A stretch of DNA of 64,000 nucleotides, from positions 46,490,858 through 46,554,857 of the forward strand of contig JAKSZU010000012.1 in assembly GCA_026018925.1 (NCBI GenBank). The letters are read 5' to 3'. Position 1 is the first letter of the stretch, and the number at the start of each line of letters is the position of its first letter. This DNA is from Tupaia tana (Eukaryota > Chordata > Mammalia > Scandentia > Tupaiidae). Made by a program: the position numbers and the translations under genes. Below the pieces are notes generated by a model. The model had not been told where the DNA came from. It searched no databases and saw only the letters and a program-made list of their open reading frames with translations. Below are positions 1 to 11,700 of this stretch, one piece after another.

Positions 1-264
1 ATTACACAAATAGACAATAAAAGTTGTCACCATGATGGAGAAGTTTGTGGTTCAGTGTGGTAAGATGAGCACAAAGGGGGCATTCTGTGGCCCTTGGAAG
101 TGCCTCCCTGATTCATGGGAGGGTACCCTGACCAGCAGGGTATTCATTTATTTTAAATTTTTTGGAAACTAAATGACTCTAGGAAGGCAAACCCTCTCTA
201 GTTTATGGACCCGCTGTATTGTCTTATATGCTCACCTTCCACTTAAAAAAGCAACACAAAACCT
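1..264. other. Unassigned sequence downstream of MS4A10
   Basis: No coding potential and no repeat I can name. Confidence 0.4.
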
Positions 265-490
265 GCTATAGGGTGTGTGTGCTCCCTGACGGGTGGAAGA
301 GAGGGAGCCAAAGAGAAACCCTGCTCCTGGGGGAGGGCCACACTGCAGCCCCTTCCTCTCCACTCTTCTCTCGGGATTTTGGGCACACACATATATCCAC
401 CGGGTGTGTTTTTCAAGCTCCCAGCCCCAGGACTTGAACCATGCAGTCAGCTATGTGGGATCTAGCTGCCTAAACCACCCTACTACCTGA
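265..490 (-). mobile_element. Old SINE-A copy
   Basis: Antisense SINE-A: tail end near GCTATAGGG, body TCTCCTCT-like, and the tRNA-like head with degraded B box near GGACTTGAACC. Diverged, so an older insertion. SINE-A is my label for the ~250-bp tRNA-derived element with a GGAGGAGAAGGGATTG core and a CCCTATAGCAAAA tail. Confidence 0.6.
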
Positions 491-977
491 CAACCCGCTA
501 CCACGTTCTTACTTTATGTCTTCACGAAATTACTCAGCCTCTCTGTACCCGCATTGCCTACACCCTAAACTTGATTTTGTCAGGACTTCTCACACAAGTG
601 CTTAGAATGGTGCCTGGCATAGAGTAAGCCCTCAACACACATGTGCTACTAGAGTGAGATAAAACGTGCTAGCACCAGGACGTCTGAGGGTTCCAGTCCT
701 CCAGCCTACCAAAGATAATTCTCTAACTGCTAGTCTATCCACTCCTCTCCTGCAATTCCACTTGCCTCTGTGTGTCTGTAATGGTCTTTCGATATGTCTG
801 TTGGCTAGGCTACAGTGCCCAGGTATTCAGTCAAGCATTAATCTAGGTGTTGCTATGAAGGTATTTTACTGATGTGATTGAATCTGTAATTAAGGGTATT
901 TGATTAAGGGAGATTTTCTTAGAGCCTCTGGGTGGGCCTGATGCACTTAGTTGAAAGGCTTAAAGGATAAAACTGGG

Positions 978-1172
978 GGCCAGCAGGTGGTGTGGTGGTT
1001 AAGGGCACTGTACCCTCACATGACCGAACATGGTTTGAGTCCTGGACCTGGCAGCTTGCTTTCTCATTTTCTCACTCTCACTCTTTCACTCTCTCACTCT
1101 GTCCCTCTCTGGTCAAATTAAAAAAAAAAAGTAAATAAATAAAGTTAAAAAAAATAATTCTTTAAAAAATAA
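978..1172 (+). mobile_element. SINE-B copy
   Basis: Sense copy of the second tRNA-derived family: head GGGGCCAGCAGGTGGTGTGG, CT-rich body, GGTCAAATTAAA and a mixed A-rich tail. SINE-B is my label. Confidence 0.8.
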
Positions 1173-1190
1173 GAATTAAACTGAGGTTTT

Positions 1191-2108
1191 TCTGAAGAAG
1201 AAGAAATCCCCCCAGTGGACGGCAGTTCCGGCCTGCCTTTCGGATTGCCCGCTCTCCTGGTTCTGAACTTACCGGCCCAGGACTCATGGCGGCATAAACC
1301 AGTATATACTCTCCCACTGGTCTGCCTTTGCTTGAACCCTGACTGGCAGGAGTGTTTGGCGCCTGGTGGGCAATTTGCTCCTGGTTCCCCACCCCCTCCC
1401 CCATATTCCAGATCAGGCCCCCATCACAATCTCTCCCAGCACCTCTCAGCTCTTTACAGAAGTTACATGTTTATTGGTGTCGTCACTCAGTTTGTGCCTG
1501 TCCCACCCCATCAGAGTCCAGTCTCTCAGTGGCCAGGGACTCAGTCGGGGCTGGCTCACAGTGGGCTGTCATAGTGTGGAGGGGCACAGTATTTACCTGT
1601 GGAAGAAGGAAGGAAGAAATGAGTGCCATGCTGTCCTGTCCCCATGACCTGCTGTGGGGAGGAGGGGGTCCCTTGAATAGGGTGGGAGGGAGACGGGCAT
1701 GGCTTTGAGGCTTTCCCTGATGCTCCTGGGATGGGGACAGGGTTAGAGTTTGCATGACTGTCTCATAGATTGGAGGAGACAACAGGAACTGAGGGGGAAG
1801 GGGTGGCCAGAGGCACACAGGAGTCTGCCTGGTTCTGCTCTCAGGCCTCAGGGAAGCAAGTGGGACAAGGCTGGGGGAGAATGTCGGGGGTAGAGAGTGA
1901 TGGCAGAAGACCTGAGTTCGAGCCTCATCTCCATCAGGGGCCTGCTGGGTAACCTTCAGAAGCCCTCATCCATTGGGCCTCAGTTTCCCCATCTGTGACA
2001 TGAGGAGTTAGGTGAGATGATCTACAAAGATTCTTCCAGCACTAAAGTTCAATGAGATTAGGAAGTAGAATTCCGGGCTCAAGGACCACAATCAACTAAA
2101 AAAAAAGT
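1191..2108. other. Unique sequence with a MIR near its end
   Basis: No gene seen. 1905-2050 has MIR landmarks in sense orientation (TGGGTAACCTTC, GGGCCTCAGTTTCCCCATCTG). The rest is unassigned. Confidence 0.5.
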
Positions 2109-2360
2109 TGCTTTTTTTTTTTTTTTTTTTGTTTTGACAGAGGGCTCATCTGTTTGCTAGAGAAGACAGAGACAGAGAAGGTGAGAAAGCATGAGGCATG
2201 GACATGCCGCAATCCCTTCTTTTCTATCTCTTTCTCCTCTTGGGACTTCAGCATGCATGCACATGCATCCAGCAAGTTTTTTTCAAACTGCCAGGTCTGG
2301 GACTTAAACCACATAGTTGGCTGTGTAGGAACCAGCTGCTTTAACCAACAGTACCAGTAT
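2109..2360 (-). mobile_element. SINE-A copy
   Basis: Antisense; poly(T) at 2109-2130 marks the A tail and the B-box complement is GGGACTTAAACC. Confidence 0.75.
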
Positions 2361-2590
2361 TTTTTTTTTAAGATTTTTTGCCATCACCCATGAGTGCTTG
2401 CTAGAAAGAGACACAGAGAGAGAGAAAGTGAGAAGTGATCCCCATGAGGGATGGCCATGCTAAAATCTGTTCTCCTCCATTCTCCCCTCAGGATTTTAAG
2501 CAAACGTGCATCTGTTGCTGGCATGTTTTTCAAGCTCCTGGGTCTGGGACCCAAACAGCGCAGTTGGCCACCATGCCACCTGCTGGCCCC
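2361..2590 (-). mobile_element. SINE-A copy
   Basis: Antisense copy directly following the previous one; a T tract opens it and CACCTGCTGGCCCC closes the head. Confidence 0.7.
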
Positions 2591-2852
2591 TACAGTGAAT
2601 TTTTAATCCCAACCCTAAAGTGCAGATCTATTCCCTTTCTGCATGCAGGGTGGGTGAAGAGATCCACTCTCCATGTTTCCCAGACTTCAATCTTGAAGCT
2701 CTACCTTCATGATTCTTAAATATTTGTGTCTTTTGTATCACTATTTATTTAATAAGATTCTTTAGATGGATTTTGTTTTTTAAATAACTCAATGACTTTT
2801 AGCACATGCAGTTACACAAGCATCACTACTGTTCATTTTAAAGCATTTTCAT

Positions 2853-3013
2853 GGGCCAGCAGGTGGTGTAGAGGTTAAGGCACTGGATCCCACAGGGCCG
2901 ACCGCATGGTTCAAGTCCCAGGGGCATGTGCATGCATGCCGAAAGTCTTGGGACTTGAACTGTGAAGCTGGCCATGTGAGATCCAGCACCTTAACTGCTA
3001 CACCTGCTGGCCC
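2853..3013. mobile_element. Fold-back (inverted) SINE
   Basis: A sense head (GGGCCAGCAGGTGGTGTAG at 2853) and its antisense partner (ending CACCTGCTGGCCC at 3013) form arms of about 66 nt with a spacer of about 28 nt. Both arms carry the A and B box regions. Confidence 0.8.
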
Positions 3014-3024
3014 TGAGGTTAGCT

Positions 3025-3030
3025 TTTATT
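3025..3030 (-). terminator. Candidate poly(A) signal for MS4A10
   Basis: AATAAA on the minus strand about 1.1 kb past the MS4A10 stop. It is the only canonical hexamer I see between 3000 and 4130, but a SINE lies between it and the stop, so the assignment is tentative. Confidence 0.3.
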
Positions 3031-3216
3031 CATATAAAGATACTGGTTTACTGCTTATTGCTGCTACAAAATATCCCTTAGAAGTAATATAAGAAAAAAA
3101 TCCATGTAAGGAATCAGAAAGAATGTAATACAGTCCACAAATAAGCAAAACCCATGAAGGCCAACCTCGGGTGAAGTGGCACTTGGGTAATGAGGAGGGT
3201 GAGTCTAAGGACTCAG

Positions 3217-3494
3217 GGGAACCAGCAGCTAGCGTAATGGCTATGTCGCTGGACTCCCACGTAATTGACTGCGGTTTGCGTCCTGGACCCAGTGGCTTAA
3301 AACTCATGCCGGGCGCGTGTGCGTGCGTGCCCAAGATCCCGAGAGGAGAATGGAGGAGAAGGGATTGCGGCGTGGCCATCCCCGCTGGGGGGTGATTTCT
3401 CGCTTTCTGTCTCTCTGTCTCTCTCTGTCTGTCTGGCGAGCACACGCGCCCTATAGCAAAAACCTCTCAAAAAAAAAAAAAAAAAAAAAAAAAA
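3217..3494 (+). mobile_element. Young SINE-A copy
   Basis: Full length, GC-rich and little diverged, with a pure A tail. A short direct repeat (GACTCAG) flanks it at 3210 and 3495. Confidence 0.9.
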
Positions 3495-3499
3495 GACTC

Positions 3500-4129
3500 A
3501 GCATACCTAGGTTTGGAATGCAGAGGCTGTTTAGCTGGTGATTGGATTTGACTTCTGACTTTGGAGCTTCAAGCTGGGAGGCTCCTGGAGCACTTCGACC
3601 ACCCACCCACTCATTTTACAGATGGAGACTCTGAGGCCCGGGGAGCAAAGAGGCCTACTGGTAGTTTGGAGGAAGACCTGGTCAGTTTCTGTCTGACTCA
3701 ATGTACCTGCTGACCCCTCTTTCTCTGAGGGATTCAGACACGCAGTTTCCCCAGAGGCCTCTCAGTAGGTTGAGAGAAGGGACGGCCATGCCTCTCCTGG
3801 CTCCGAGGGGACCTCGTTTTCTGACTCCTCTCAGCCGCCCTTCCTGTGTGTCTACTATTGATTGGAGAAAGCAGGCACAGGGATCTAGGGGGGTGTGCAG
3901 GGGGTGCCTGGGGGCTGATGGCCCAGGGATCTGCTCCGGAGGCTGGCAGGGAGCGTGGTGGGTCTTGGTCATGCCCTGGTTCAGCTGAGGAAGCCCAGGC
4001 CCACCAAGACAGGTGCTGAGGTGCTTCTGGGGAAGGCCCTGGAGGCCCCTCTACTGCCAAAGAGGGCGGAAACACCCCTGCCTCGACCCAGTCCTGGTCA
4101 GACAGTTCTAGCACCAGCCCCTGTTTCTG
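3500..4129. other. MS4A10 3' flank or 3' UTR
   Basis: No second gene seen. 3590-3690 resembles an antisense MIR (CATTTTACAGATGGAGAC). Confidence 0.45.
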
Positions 4130-4342
4130 CTAACCACCTCCTTGGGAACGGCTCCTGCCTGCCCTAGGGACAGAGGCCATGGGTGACTTCTGAGGGTCTG
4201 TGCAGCCTAGGCTGAGCCTCTTTACCTCTGGGTGCTCGTCTTGAGCATTGCTCTGAGTCACGTTCTCATAGGATGGTGGCGGTCCCTCAGGCAACCCTCT
4301 GAATTCCAGTGGTGTGTTGGGAATAAGGGACAAGCCATCCTT
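4130..4342 (-). CDS. MS4A10: MS4A10 coding exon 6 (residues 198-267, cytosolic tail and stop)
   Basis: A pyrimidine tract and TTTTGCAG acceptor precede KDGLSLIPNTPL, which aligns with the human VPNTPL block; PPPSYENV follows. The TAG stop is at 4132-4130. The final residues are serine/arginine/glycine rich and diverge from the human tail, so an additional 3' exon spliced after the PPxY motif cannot be ruled out. Confidence 0.82.
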   Translation of the reverse strand, partial: KDGLSLIPNTPLEFRGLPEGPPPSYENVTQSNAQDEHPEVKRLSLGCTDPQKSPMASVPRAGRSRSQGGG

Positions 4343-5725
4343 CTGCAAAAGAGGAACTGCTGTCAGGTTACTCTGTCGTGCCGTGGGCTATTTACAAAGC
4401 ACCGCCCCACTGGTTCCCTTTTGAAGTCTCAAGATCCCCATGAAGATGGACGAGCTGAGACTTCAGAGATAAAGCACCTTCGCAAGACCAGCAAGGACCT
4501 CTCTCCATCCTCTGGTTCTTGAGAAGGTCAGGGAAGGGATGCCCACATGGGAGTCAGTGGACTGGGCCCCAGTTCTACTCCTGGTACTGTGTCCTAATTT
4601 GACCATGGGCAAGTCACTCCCCTGTTGGGTTCCCTGATCCCTGCTGGGCCAGGTGATACACCAAGGATCCTTCTAGCTGAACATACTCAAGGGGCATGTC
4701 TAACGTTGACAGCGTTCCCAGTGACCGCTGCCGTATCCTCTTCCTGACCTGTGACAAGGGTGGCTCAGCCCAGTGCTGTGGAGCCTGCCCCTTACACTGT
4801 CCTCTCGGATGGAGGAGGGTGTGAAGGCCCTCAGGGGAAGCCCAGCATGGTCACTTACCAGGTATGTGACCCTGAGAAGCCACTTAATTCTTGAGCCTCA
4901 TTTCCTCCTCTTTAAAAGAGGAAAGTAGAATCTACCTCTCCAAATGCCTGTGAGATTCAACAAGGTCTCAGCTAGTGTGGTAGGAGGACCGTGGTCCTGC
5001 CAAGACACTCATGTCTTAATCCCTGGTTATATGGCAGAGGAGAATAGAGGTTGCCTCAGCCTCGAGATGGGGAGGTCATCCTGGACTATCTGGAAGGCCC
5101 AATGTCATCCCAAGGGTCCTTAAAGGTGGAAAAGGGACCAGGAGAGAGGCAGTTGAAGATGCTGTTTGCTGGCTTTGAAGTTGGAAGATGGGGCCACAAG
5201 CCTGGGAATGTTGGTGGCTTTTGGAGCTATTGGGTCATTGGAAAAGTCATGACATAGTTTTCTATGCAAAAATGAGTCATGGCTTTTCTGATGACCCAAA
5301 AGAAATAGCAAGGGAACAGCTCCTCCCCCAATACCGCCAGAAGGAAATGCAGCCCTGCTGAAATACCTCCACGGAGCCCAGAGCCTGCTGAGACCCACTT
5401 CAAACTGCTGAGCAGTACGATGGCAGCGTTAGTTAAAGCTGTGAAATTTGGGCGGATCTGTTGCAGCAGCAGTAGGAAACAAGTACCTGCAGTGCCAGCC
5501 TAGTGCGTGGCACACGGAAAATGCCAGTAAACAGAAAGAGTAATTGTCAATACCTGCAGCCAGGTATGGGGCCTCTGTTTCCTCAAAGTGGGGTTGGCCT
5601 CAATGACTCAAGGTCCCTGTCTTGCACTCGGACACCTTTATTTTATTATTATTATTATTTTTAGAATTATTTTATTTAACTATTATTTATTTATTTATTT
5701 TAAATTTTGACCAGAGAGAGGTGAG

Positions 5726-5763
<38 letters not shown>

Positions 5764-8700
5764 AAAGTGAGAAAGCAAGCCACTAGGTCCGGGATTCAAA
5801 CCATGGTGGGACCCTTAACCACTACACCCCTCGCTGTCCCCTGCACTGGTACATGTTAATGGCAGGTGACCAGGCACCATTAATGATAACGTATTTGCTT
5901 GGTGTTAAAGAAAGCGTGGGGGCCACCGAGTTAGATTTGCCTTTATGTGGACACTCAGTGTCCAGTGACAAGGAACATGAAAATCGTGAGTGTGAGACCT
6001 GCAGGGTTATGGGAGATTTGGAACATATATGTTTACGGGATTCTAAAGTCAAGATTACAACATGAACTTTTTTCCTCTGAGGACATCACTTCTGATCGGG
6101 GTCACTGGGGAGAAGGCAGTCTTCTGTTTTCAGGTATGCCTGGCCCCCACCTGCCATTCTGCCCTCGCTGTTAGGACACAAGAGCTTCGCTGTGAGTTAG
6201 ACACACCTCGGCTGGGTCCTGGATTTCCTTCCCGGCTATTCCGTCTTGGGAAGTGGTGAGCTCGCTAAGCCTCCATTTACTTATCTGTAGAACAGGAAGT
6301 GCCTACCTCAAAGGGCTGTTGAAAAGATTCGCTTGAGGAAGTACTTGGTCTGCCTCACGTGTGTGATCCCTTATGTCCTCCTCTTCTCACCAGCTCCCCC
6401 ACAGCCAGACGCCACCACATGCTGTAGTTTCTCAGGCCTCTGCAGTCCTGTCTCCAAGTCACTGCTCACACTGTCCCTTCACTGGGTGCCCCTTCTCCAT
6501 TCATAGCTGTGAGTCAGAAACCTGCCCATCCCATGGGTCTAGAGACCCAGTCTCCACAGGTCCCCTGAGGCCATTATTCTGGGGCCTTCAGAATCAGGAG
6601 GGTGGTGGCCTGGTGTTCTGAGCACCTGTGGCTTTCTCTTTGGTAGCCTGGCACTTTTCACCTTGCACTGGCTTCTCTCTCCCATGCCTGGTCTCCCCTC
6701 CTGGACTGGAGGATCCTTAGCCAGTGACAAGCAATGTGGTAAATGGCTGATCGAGCCACTCCTCCCATCGCCCTGCCTGCTGCCGCTCCTTTCCGAGCAC
6801 TGCTGCCTAGTGCTCCCATCTCTTGGGGGCTTGACGCCCCGGGAAGGGTCTCACCTTTTCAGACAGGCGGTCCTCTCTGTAGGCTATGATGGCCGTGGTC
6901 CCTGGCAGGAAGAACTCCAGGAAGGTGAAACAGAGCAGGGCCAGTTCCAGCCTCTGGATGTGGACCTGACAGGGTGCGGGTGAGAGGAGACAGGGAAGGC
7001 TGCTAGACACCTGTGCCCATGCCGTGAGCCCGGCAGGGTGGAGTCAGACCCACCGCAGAGGACAGTGGGGGCTGCAGCTTTCAGGCATGCATGGGGAGTA
7101 GGAGGGTTTCTAGGGGTCTGGGTGTTTCAGTCACTGTTATACACCCAATGCCCAGATGTATGGGTCCTCCATGGATGTTTGCCTAATGTCTGAGGGCCAG
7201 AGAATCTCATGGCCCTCTGGTAGAACTGGAGGTGGCCTTAGGAGTCATCTGACCCAATTTTACTGACAGATGGAGACACTAAGGCCAAAGAGGAGTGCAT
7301 CTTACAGAGGGCAGGAAAAGCTGGGCTGAGGACCACTCTACAGCAGGGACAGCTCCTGGCCTTGAGCAGCATGGGGAGCATGCATGTGTGCACGTGTGTG
7401 TGTGTGTGTGTGCATGCATTTTCATGTCCATGTGCAAGAGGGATGATGAGGAATAGCAAACCACCATGGTCAGAACTCTTGGAACCTGACCCACAGGCAC
7501 CCAGCCTCAGAGCGGCTGACCTACCTCCTGTTTCAGAGGCAGCTGTGGTGTGGTGACAAGAGCACTGGGCTTGGAGTCACAGACCTGTGAGTCATCACTG
7601 TGTCCCTGCCTAGTTGGCTGGCCCTGGTCCACTAATGTGACCTTTCTGGACTTCAGCATTCATTCCTGAAAAATGGCAGTGTTCTGGTTTGAATGTCCTC
7701 CCCAAATTCGTTTGGTGAGATTTGGCTGTGACAGGATTAAGAGGGTGGAAACTCAATCTGACTATGGTGTTGATGGTGGGGCCTTTGGGAGGAGGTTAGG
7801 AAGAAAATCCATGTGTCTCTGTTCTGGTCTCATTCTCTGTCCTTACACATCCGCCAGGAGCTCAGTCACCCCATGAGGAGATGAGAACAGAGACACATGG
7901 ACACAGACGCATGTGCCCCTTCCCGCTGCCACGTGCTGGTGCATCAGATCCTCTCCAGGTGCAGCTCCTGGACCTTGGGCTCCCAAACTGAGAGCTGAAT
8001 ATGCCTCTATTATAAATCACCTGGTTCGGGCATTTTCTGATAATAGAAACAGGATGAACCAGAACAGGGGGGTAACAACATGGACCTGGCTGGTTCTGCA
8101 GGGCTGCTGGGAGGCTTGCAGGAAACAGGGGTCACTGGGACCATATCTGGAGCCTCATCTGGGAATCAGCCATCCCAGTTGTGGTCCTGGGTGGTCCTGG
8201 TCTTCAGTCAGCTTGGTGTTTGGCCTCAGATAGTACCCTTCCCCTCTCTGAGCCTCAGTTTCCCCATCTATAGGAGTAGGATTGGTCTCAGTGGCTTGAA
8301 GATCCACCCAGTTCCCTGCTGCTGGTCAGCAAGAAGGCCAGGGCCCCCCTCTTCCATCAGGCCTGGGGAGGGATGGGAACAGAGAACTGAGGGGTCAAGT
8401 GCTGGCACCTGGCCAAAGACTCTCTGCCTCCCAGAGAGTCTTTCCGAGAGCTGGAAACTTCCTCTCGGCCAGTCCCAAGGTTTCTGTGGGGCCTGAGCAC
8501 TCACCGTGGAGTTGGGGTACATTCTCCAGATGGGGGACTCGAATGGGCTCTCCAGAAGAAGATCCTTGGCAATGATGAAGATGCCGGCCAGCGTGCAGAG
8601 AAAGCTGATAAGGTTTGTCACGAGGCATAGCACCTTCTAGGAGCACAACATAAAGGCGGCAGTTGTCACCCAAAGGTCAGGGAGCAGGGGCCAGGTCCCC

Positions 8701-11700
8701 TTCTGGGCCTGCCCAGAGCGTGCTCTGCGGCCTCAGGAAAGACTGCCGTCTGGGGGCCTGAGACTCCTCACCCACACAGGAGGCGCTGAGAACCCAGCCA
8801 GCTCTCAGCGTCTATAGGACAAACCGGGAGGAGCCGGGAGCTGCCTCAGAGTGCTGTGACGAAAGACAATGCCCCACCACCGCCCCCAAGTACAGCCTTG
8901 GCCATCCTGTATCGATATGCCAACTGGTCAGTGGCTTGACATCCTAATGGCCCCTTACCAAGACCTGTCCCCATAGGAAGGGCTGGAGGAGCCCTGAAGG
9001 CACCCTATCCTCACTCACGCAGTACCTGCCCTCCTGCCCCGCCCTTCCATTTAAGGGACCACATGGAACCCGCAGGCCATCACCTCCTGGGTTCAACAAG
9101 ACTCCTTTTTTTGGGGGGGGGGGTGTAGAGGTTTTTGCTATAGGGCGCGTGCACTTGCCAGACAGACAGAGAGAGACAGAAAGTGAGAAATCACCCCCCA
9201 GGAGGGATAGTCATGCCACAATCCCTTCTCCTCCATTCTCCTCTCGGAATCTTGGGCACGCACGCACACATGCCCAGCGTGAGTTTTAAGCCACCAGGTC
9301 CGGAACTCGAACTGCAGTCGACTACGTTGGAGTCCAGTGACATAGCCATTACGCTAACTGCTGGTCCCTCAACAAGCCTCTTGCCAAAGGCAAACCCCTG
9401 TAATGAGGAAAGGCTGTGAACTTTATGTAAGGATCTACAGCCTTTTATACTAGGATGGATTTTTTTGGAGAGGTTTTTGCTATAGGGTTTGTGCGCTCAC
9501 CAGAAAGACAGAGAGACAGAAAGTGAGAAATCACTGCCCCCCTAAAGGGGGGATGGCCACACCGCAATCCTTTCTCCTCCATTCTCCTCTCGGGATCTTG
9601 GGCACACACGCACACATGCCCAGCATGAGTTTAAGCCACCGGGTCCTGGCCTCGAACCGTGGTTGACTACATGGGAGTCCAGCAACATAGCCATTACACC
9701 AAGTGCTGGTCCCTCAGATTTCTTTGTAACACAAAGGTCTCTGTGCTCAGGTAGAGGAAGGGGGAGGCTTATGGTTCTCAAAGGGACTCAGCCTGGGAGG
9801 GTGTAGTCTGCAGAATGGACAAGCACCTCCTGCCTTTGCAGGTAAATCATACAAACACTTCCCTATTCTCTATGCATCCCTGAGATGGTAGGGAACCCAC
9901 ACCCCTCATGCAGCCTAAAGGCCACAAACATGGCAGGACCAGGCCAGGGCTCCTGGGGCAGGGCATAAGGAGGGGAGGGAGGGCCTGGCCATGGACTGAG
10001 GTCATGAAATATGATTCCTAGGGAAGGCCCTGCCCTCACCCCTCCACCTCTACCCATCCAGCCTCGCGTTGGTGTCTACTCTGTGCCTGCCTGGGCCACC
10101 CTGGCTCCAGAGATGCTCAGGTACCTGCTGGCACACAGCACATCGTGAGTGGTAGAGACAGGCAAGTTCAAAGAGCAGTGAGGGTACAGGTGCCAGCTGG
10201 GGTGGGTCGGAGTAGATGCCGGGCAGGACAAGGCCAATGATCAGCGGGAAGGCCAAGATGGGAGAGGTGGGTGCAGCAGGAGAGGGCAAGGTGATCAGTA
10301 GGCGATGGCGCAGGCAGAAAAGAGAGGATGCCAGTTCCACGTGTCCAGCACTTAGAGATGAGAAGTAGGTGGGCCAGAGCTGCTGGCTTGCAGGCTTTCT
10401 GATGTTGGAGGTAGGCTGAGGGTGCTGGGAGGACCAGCAGAGGTGAACAGCAGGGGAGTGATGTGGCTGGACTTGTATCGAGAGCAGTCAGGCTACTGTG
10501 TGGAAAACAGGCTGGATGACACCTCTGGGCCAGAGACGACGGAGCCAGAACTGGGGTCGACCAGGGGCATGGGTGGAGAGAGAGGTGTGGAGTTGAGGAC
10601 TGTCTAAGAGCAACCTCATGACTTAGGAAGGGGAGCAGAGTCTGTGATCTCAGGCTTCTGACTTTGGGGTCTTTGGGCTTCTGAGTGGGTGGCCCTGCAG
10701 TGAGGGAGACCACTACGTGGTAGGTTTGGAAGGAAGCAAAGATCTTCTCTAGACGGGATAGATTCAAGTACTTGAGGGCTATTTCCCCCGCTGTGCCTTA
10801 CTGCATCTGGAAGGCCGAGGCTCCAGGTGGAGGGTTTCTTTCCTCCTGTAGCCCAAGTCTGCCATCTGCATCTGGACTCTTCTGCCCTGAAGCCCTCTGC
10901 TGTCTGGAAGGCACACGCCTGCCCCTAGCAAACCCACCACTCCCTCTAGAATCACCACTGCACACAGATGCCCTTGACAAAATTGCTCCAGGCTTGAGAC
11001 GGAAGGCAATGATTCCCACTCAGCCGCTTACCAAGTACGTTTCAGAAATGGTCTCCAGTGTTATCGCCAGGACCCCGGAAATGAGGAACTGCAGGCCAAA
11101 TTTGAGAATCAAAGGAGCGAAGATGAGGTTCCTTGAAAAACACAAATTCTCCTTCTTTCCATTATCCAAGAAAACCAACTCCTGGTGGCCAGTGGGGAAG
11201 AGAACATCCTTCTTCTAACCAAGTGAGCTCACCCTACCAGCAACAGCCCGTCCCAGCCCTGGCTGGCCTCACACTTTACATGGGTACAATCCTCCACACT
11301 GGGGACAAAGCTGCACCCTGCACTTAGAAAGCCCTCCCAGCCCATGCAGCTGGCCTCATATAAACCCAAACCACCCCTCTGGGACCAACTGCATTACCCC
11401 CTGTACCCTGACCCTCTCTCCTTTCCTGAAGGTAGGAAAATCTTCCTTGGGAAGATTTTAACTCTTGGTTCTAAGGTCTCTGGGTATATTTCTACAACTG
11501 TTTTTTTTTTTTTTTTTTTTTTTTTGAATGTTGTTCGTTGAGCACCTATTGCATGCCAGGCCCTGGGAATTAGTGAATAAGCAGGACTCCTCCTCCTCCC
11601 AGGGCCAGGGTTAGGGTGAGCACCCTGGAAACCTGGAAGAACACAGAGCCTCTGGGTCATGATGCGTGCACAGACCTCATCTCACCTCCCCCTCCTGGGG

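Noticed and set aside
9104..9714. CRISPR-like regularly spaced repeats
   Set aside because: These are two separate ~260-bp SINE insertions, not short repeats with spacers.
10168..10767. A 199-codon minus-strand open frame
   Set aside because: It lies in MS4A10 intron 3, between well-supported exons, with serine/proline/leucine-rich composition and no family resemblance.
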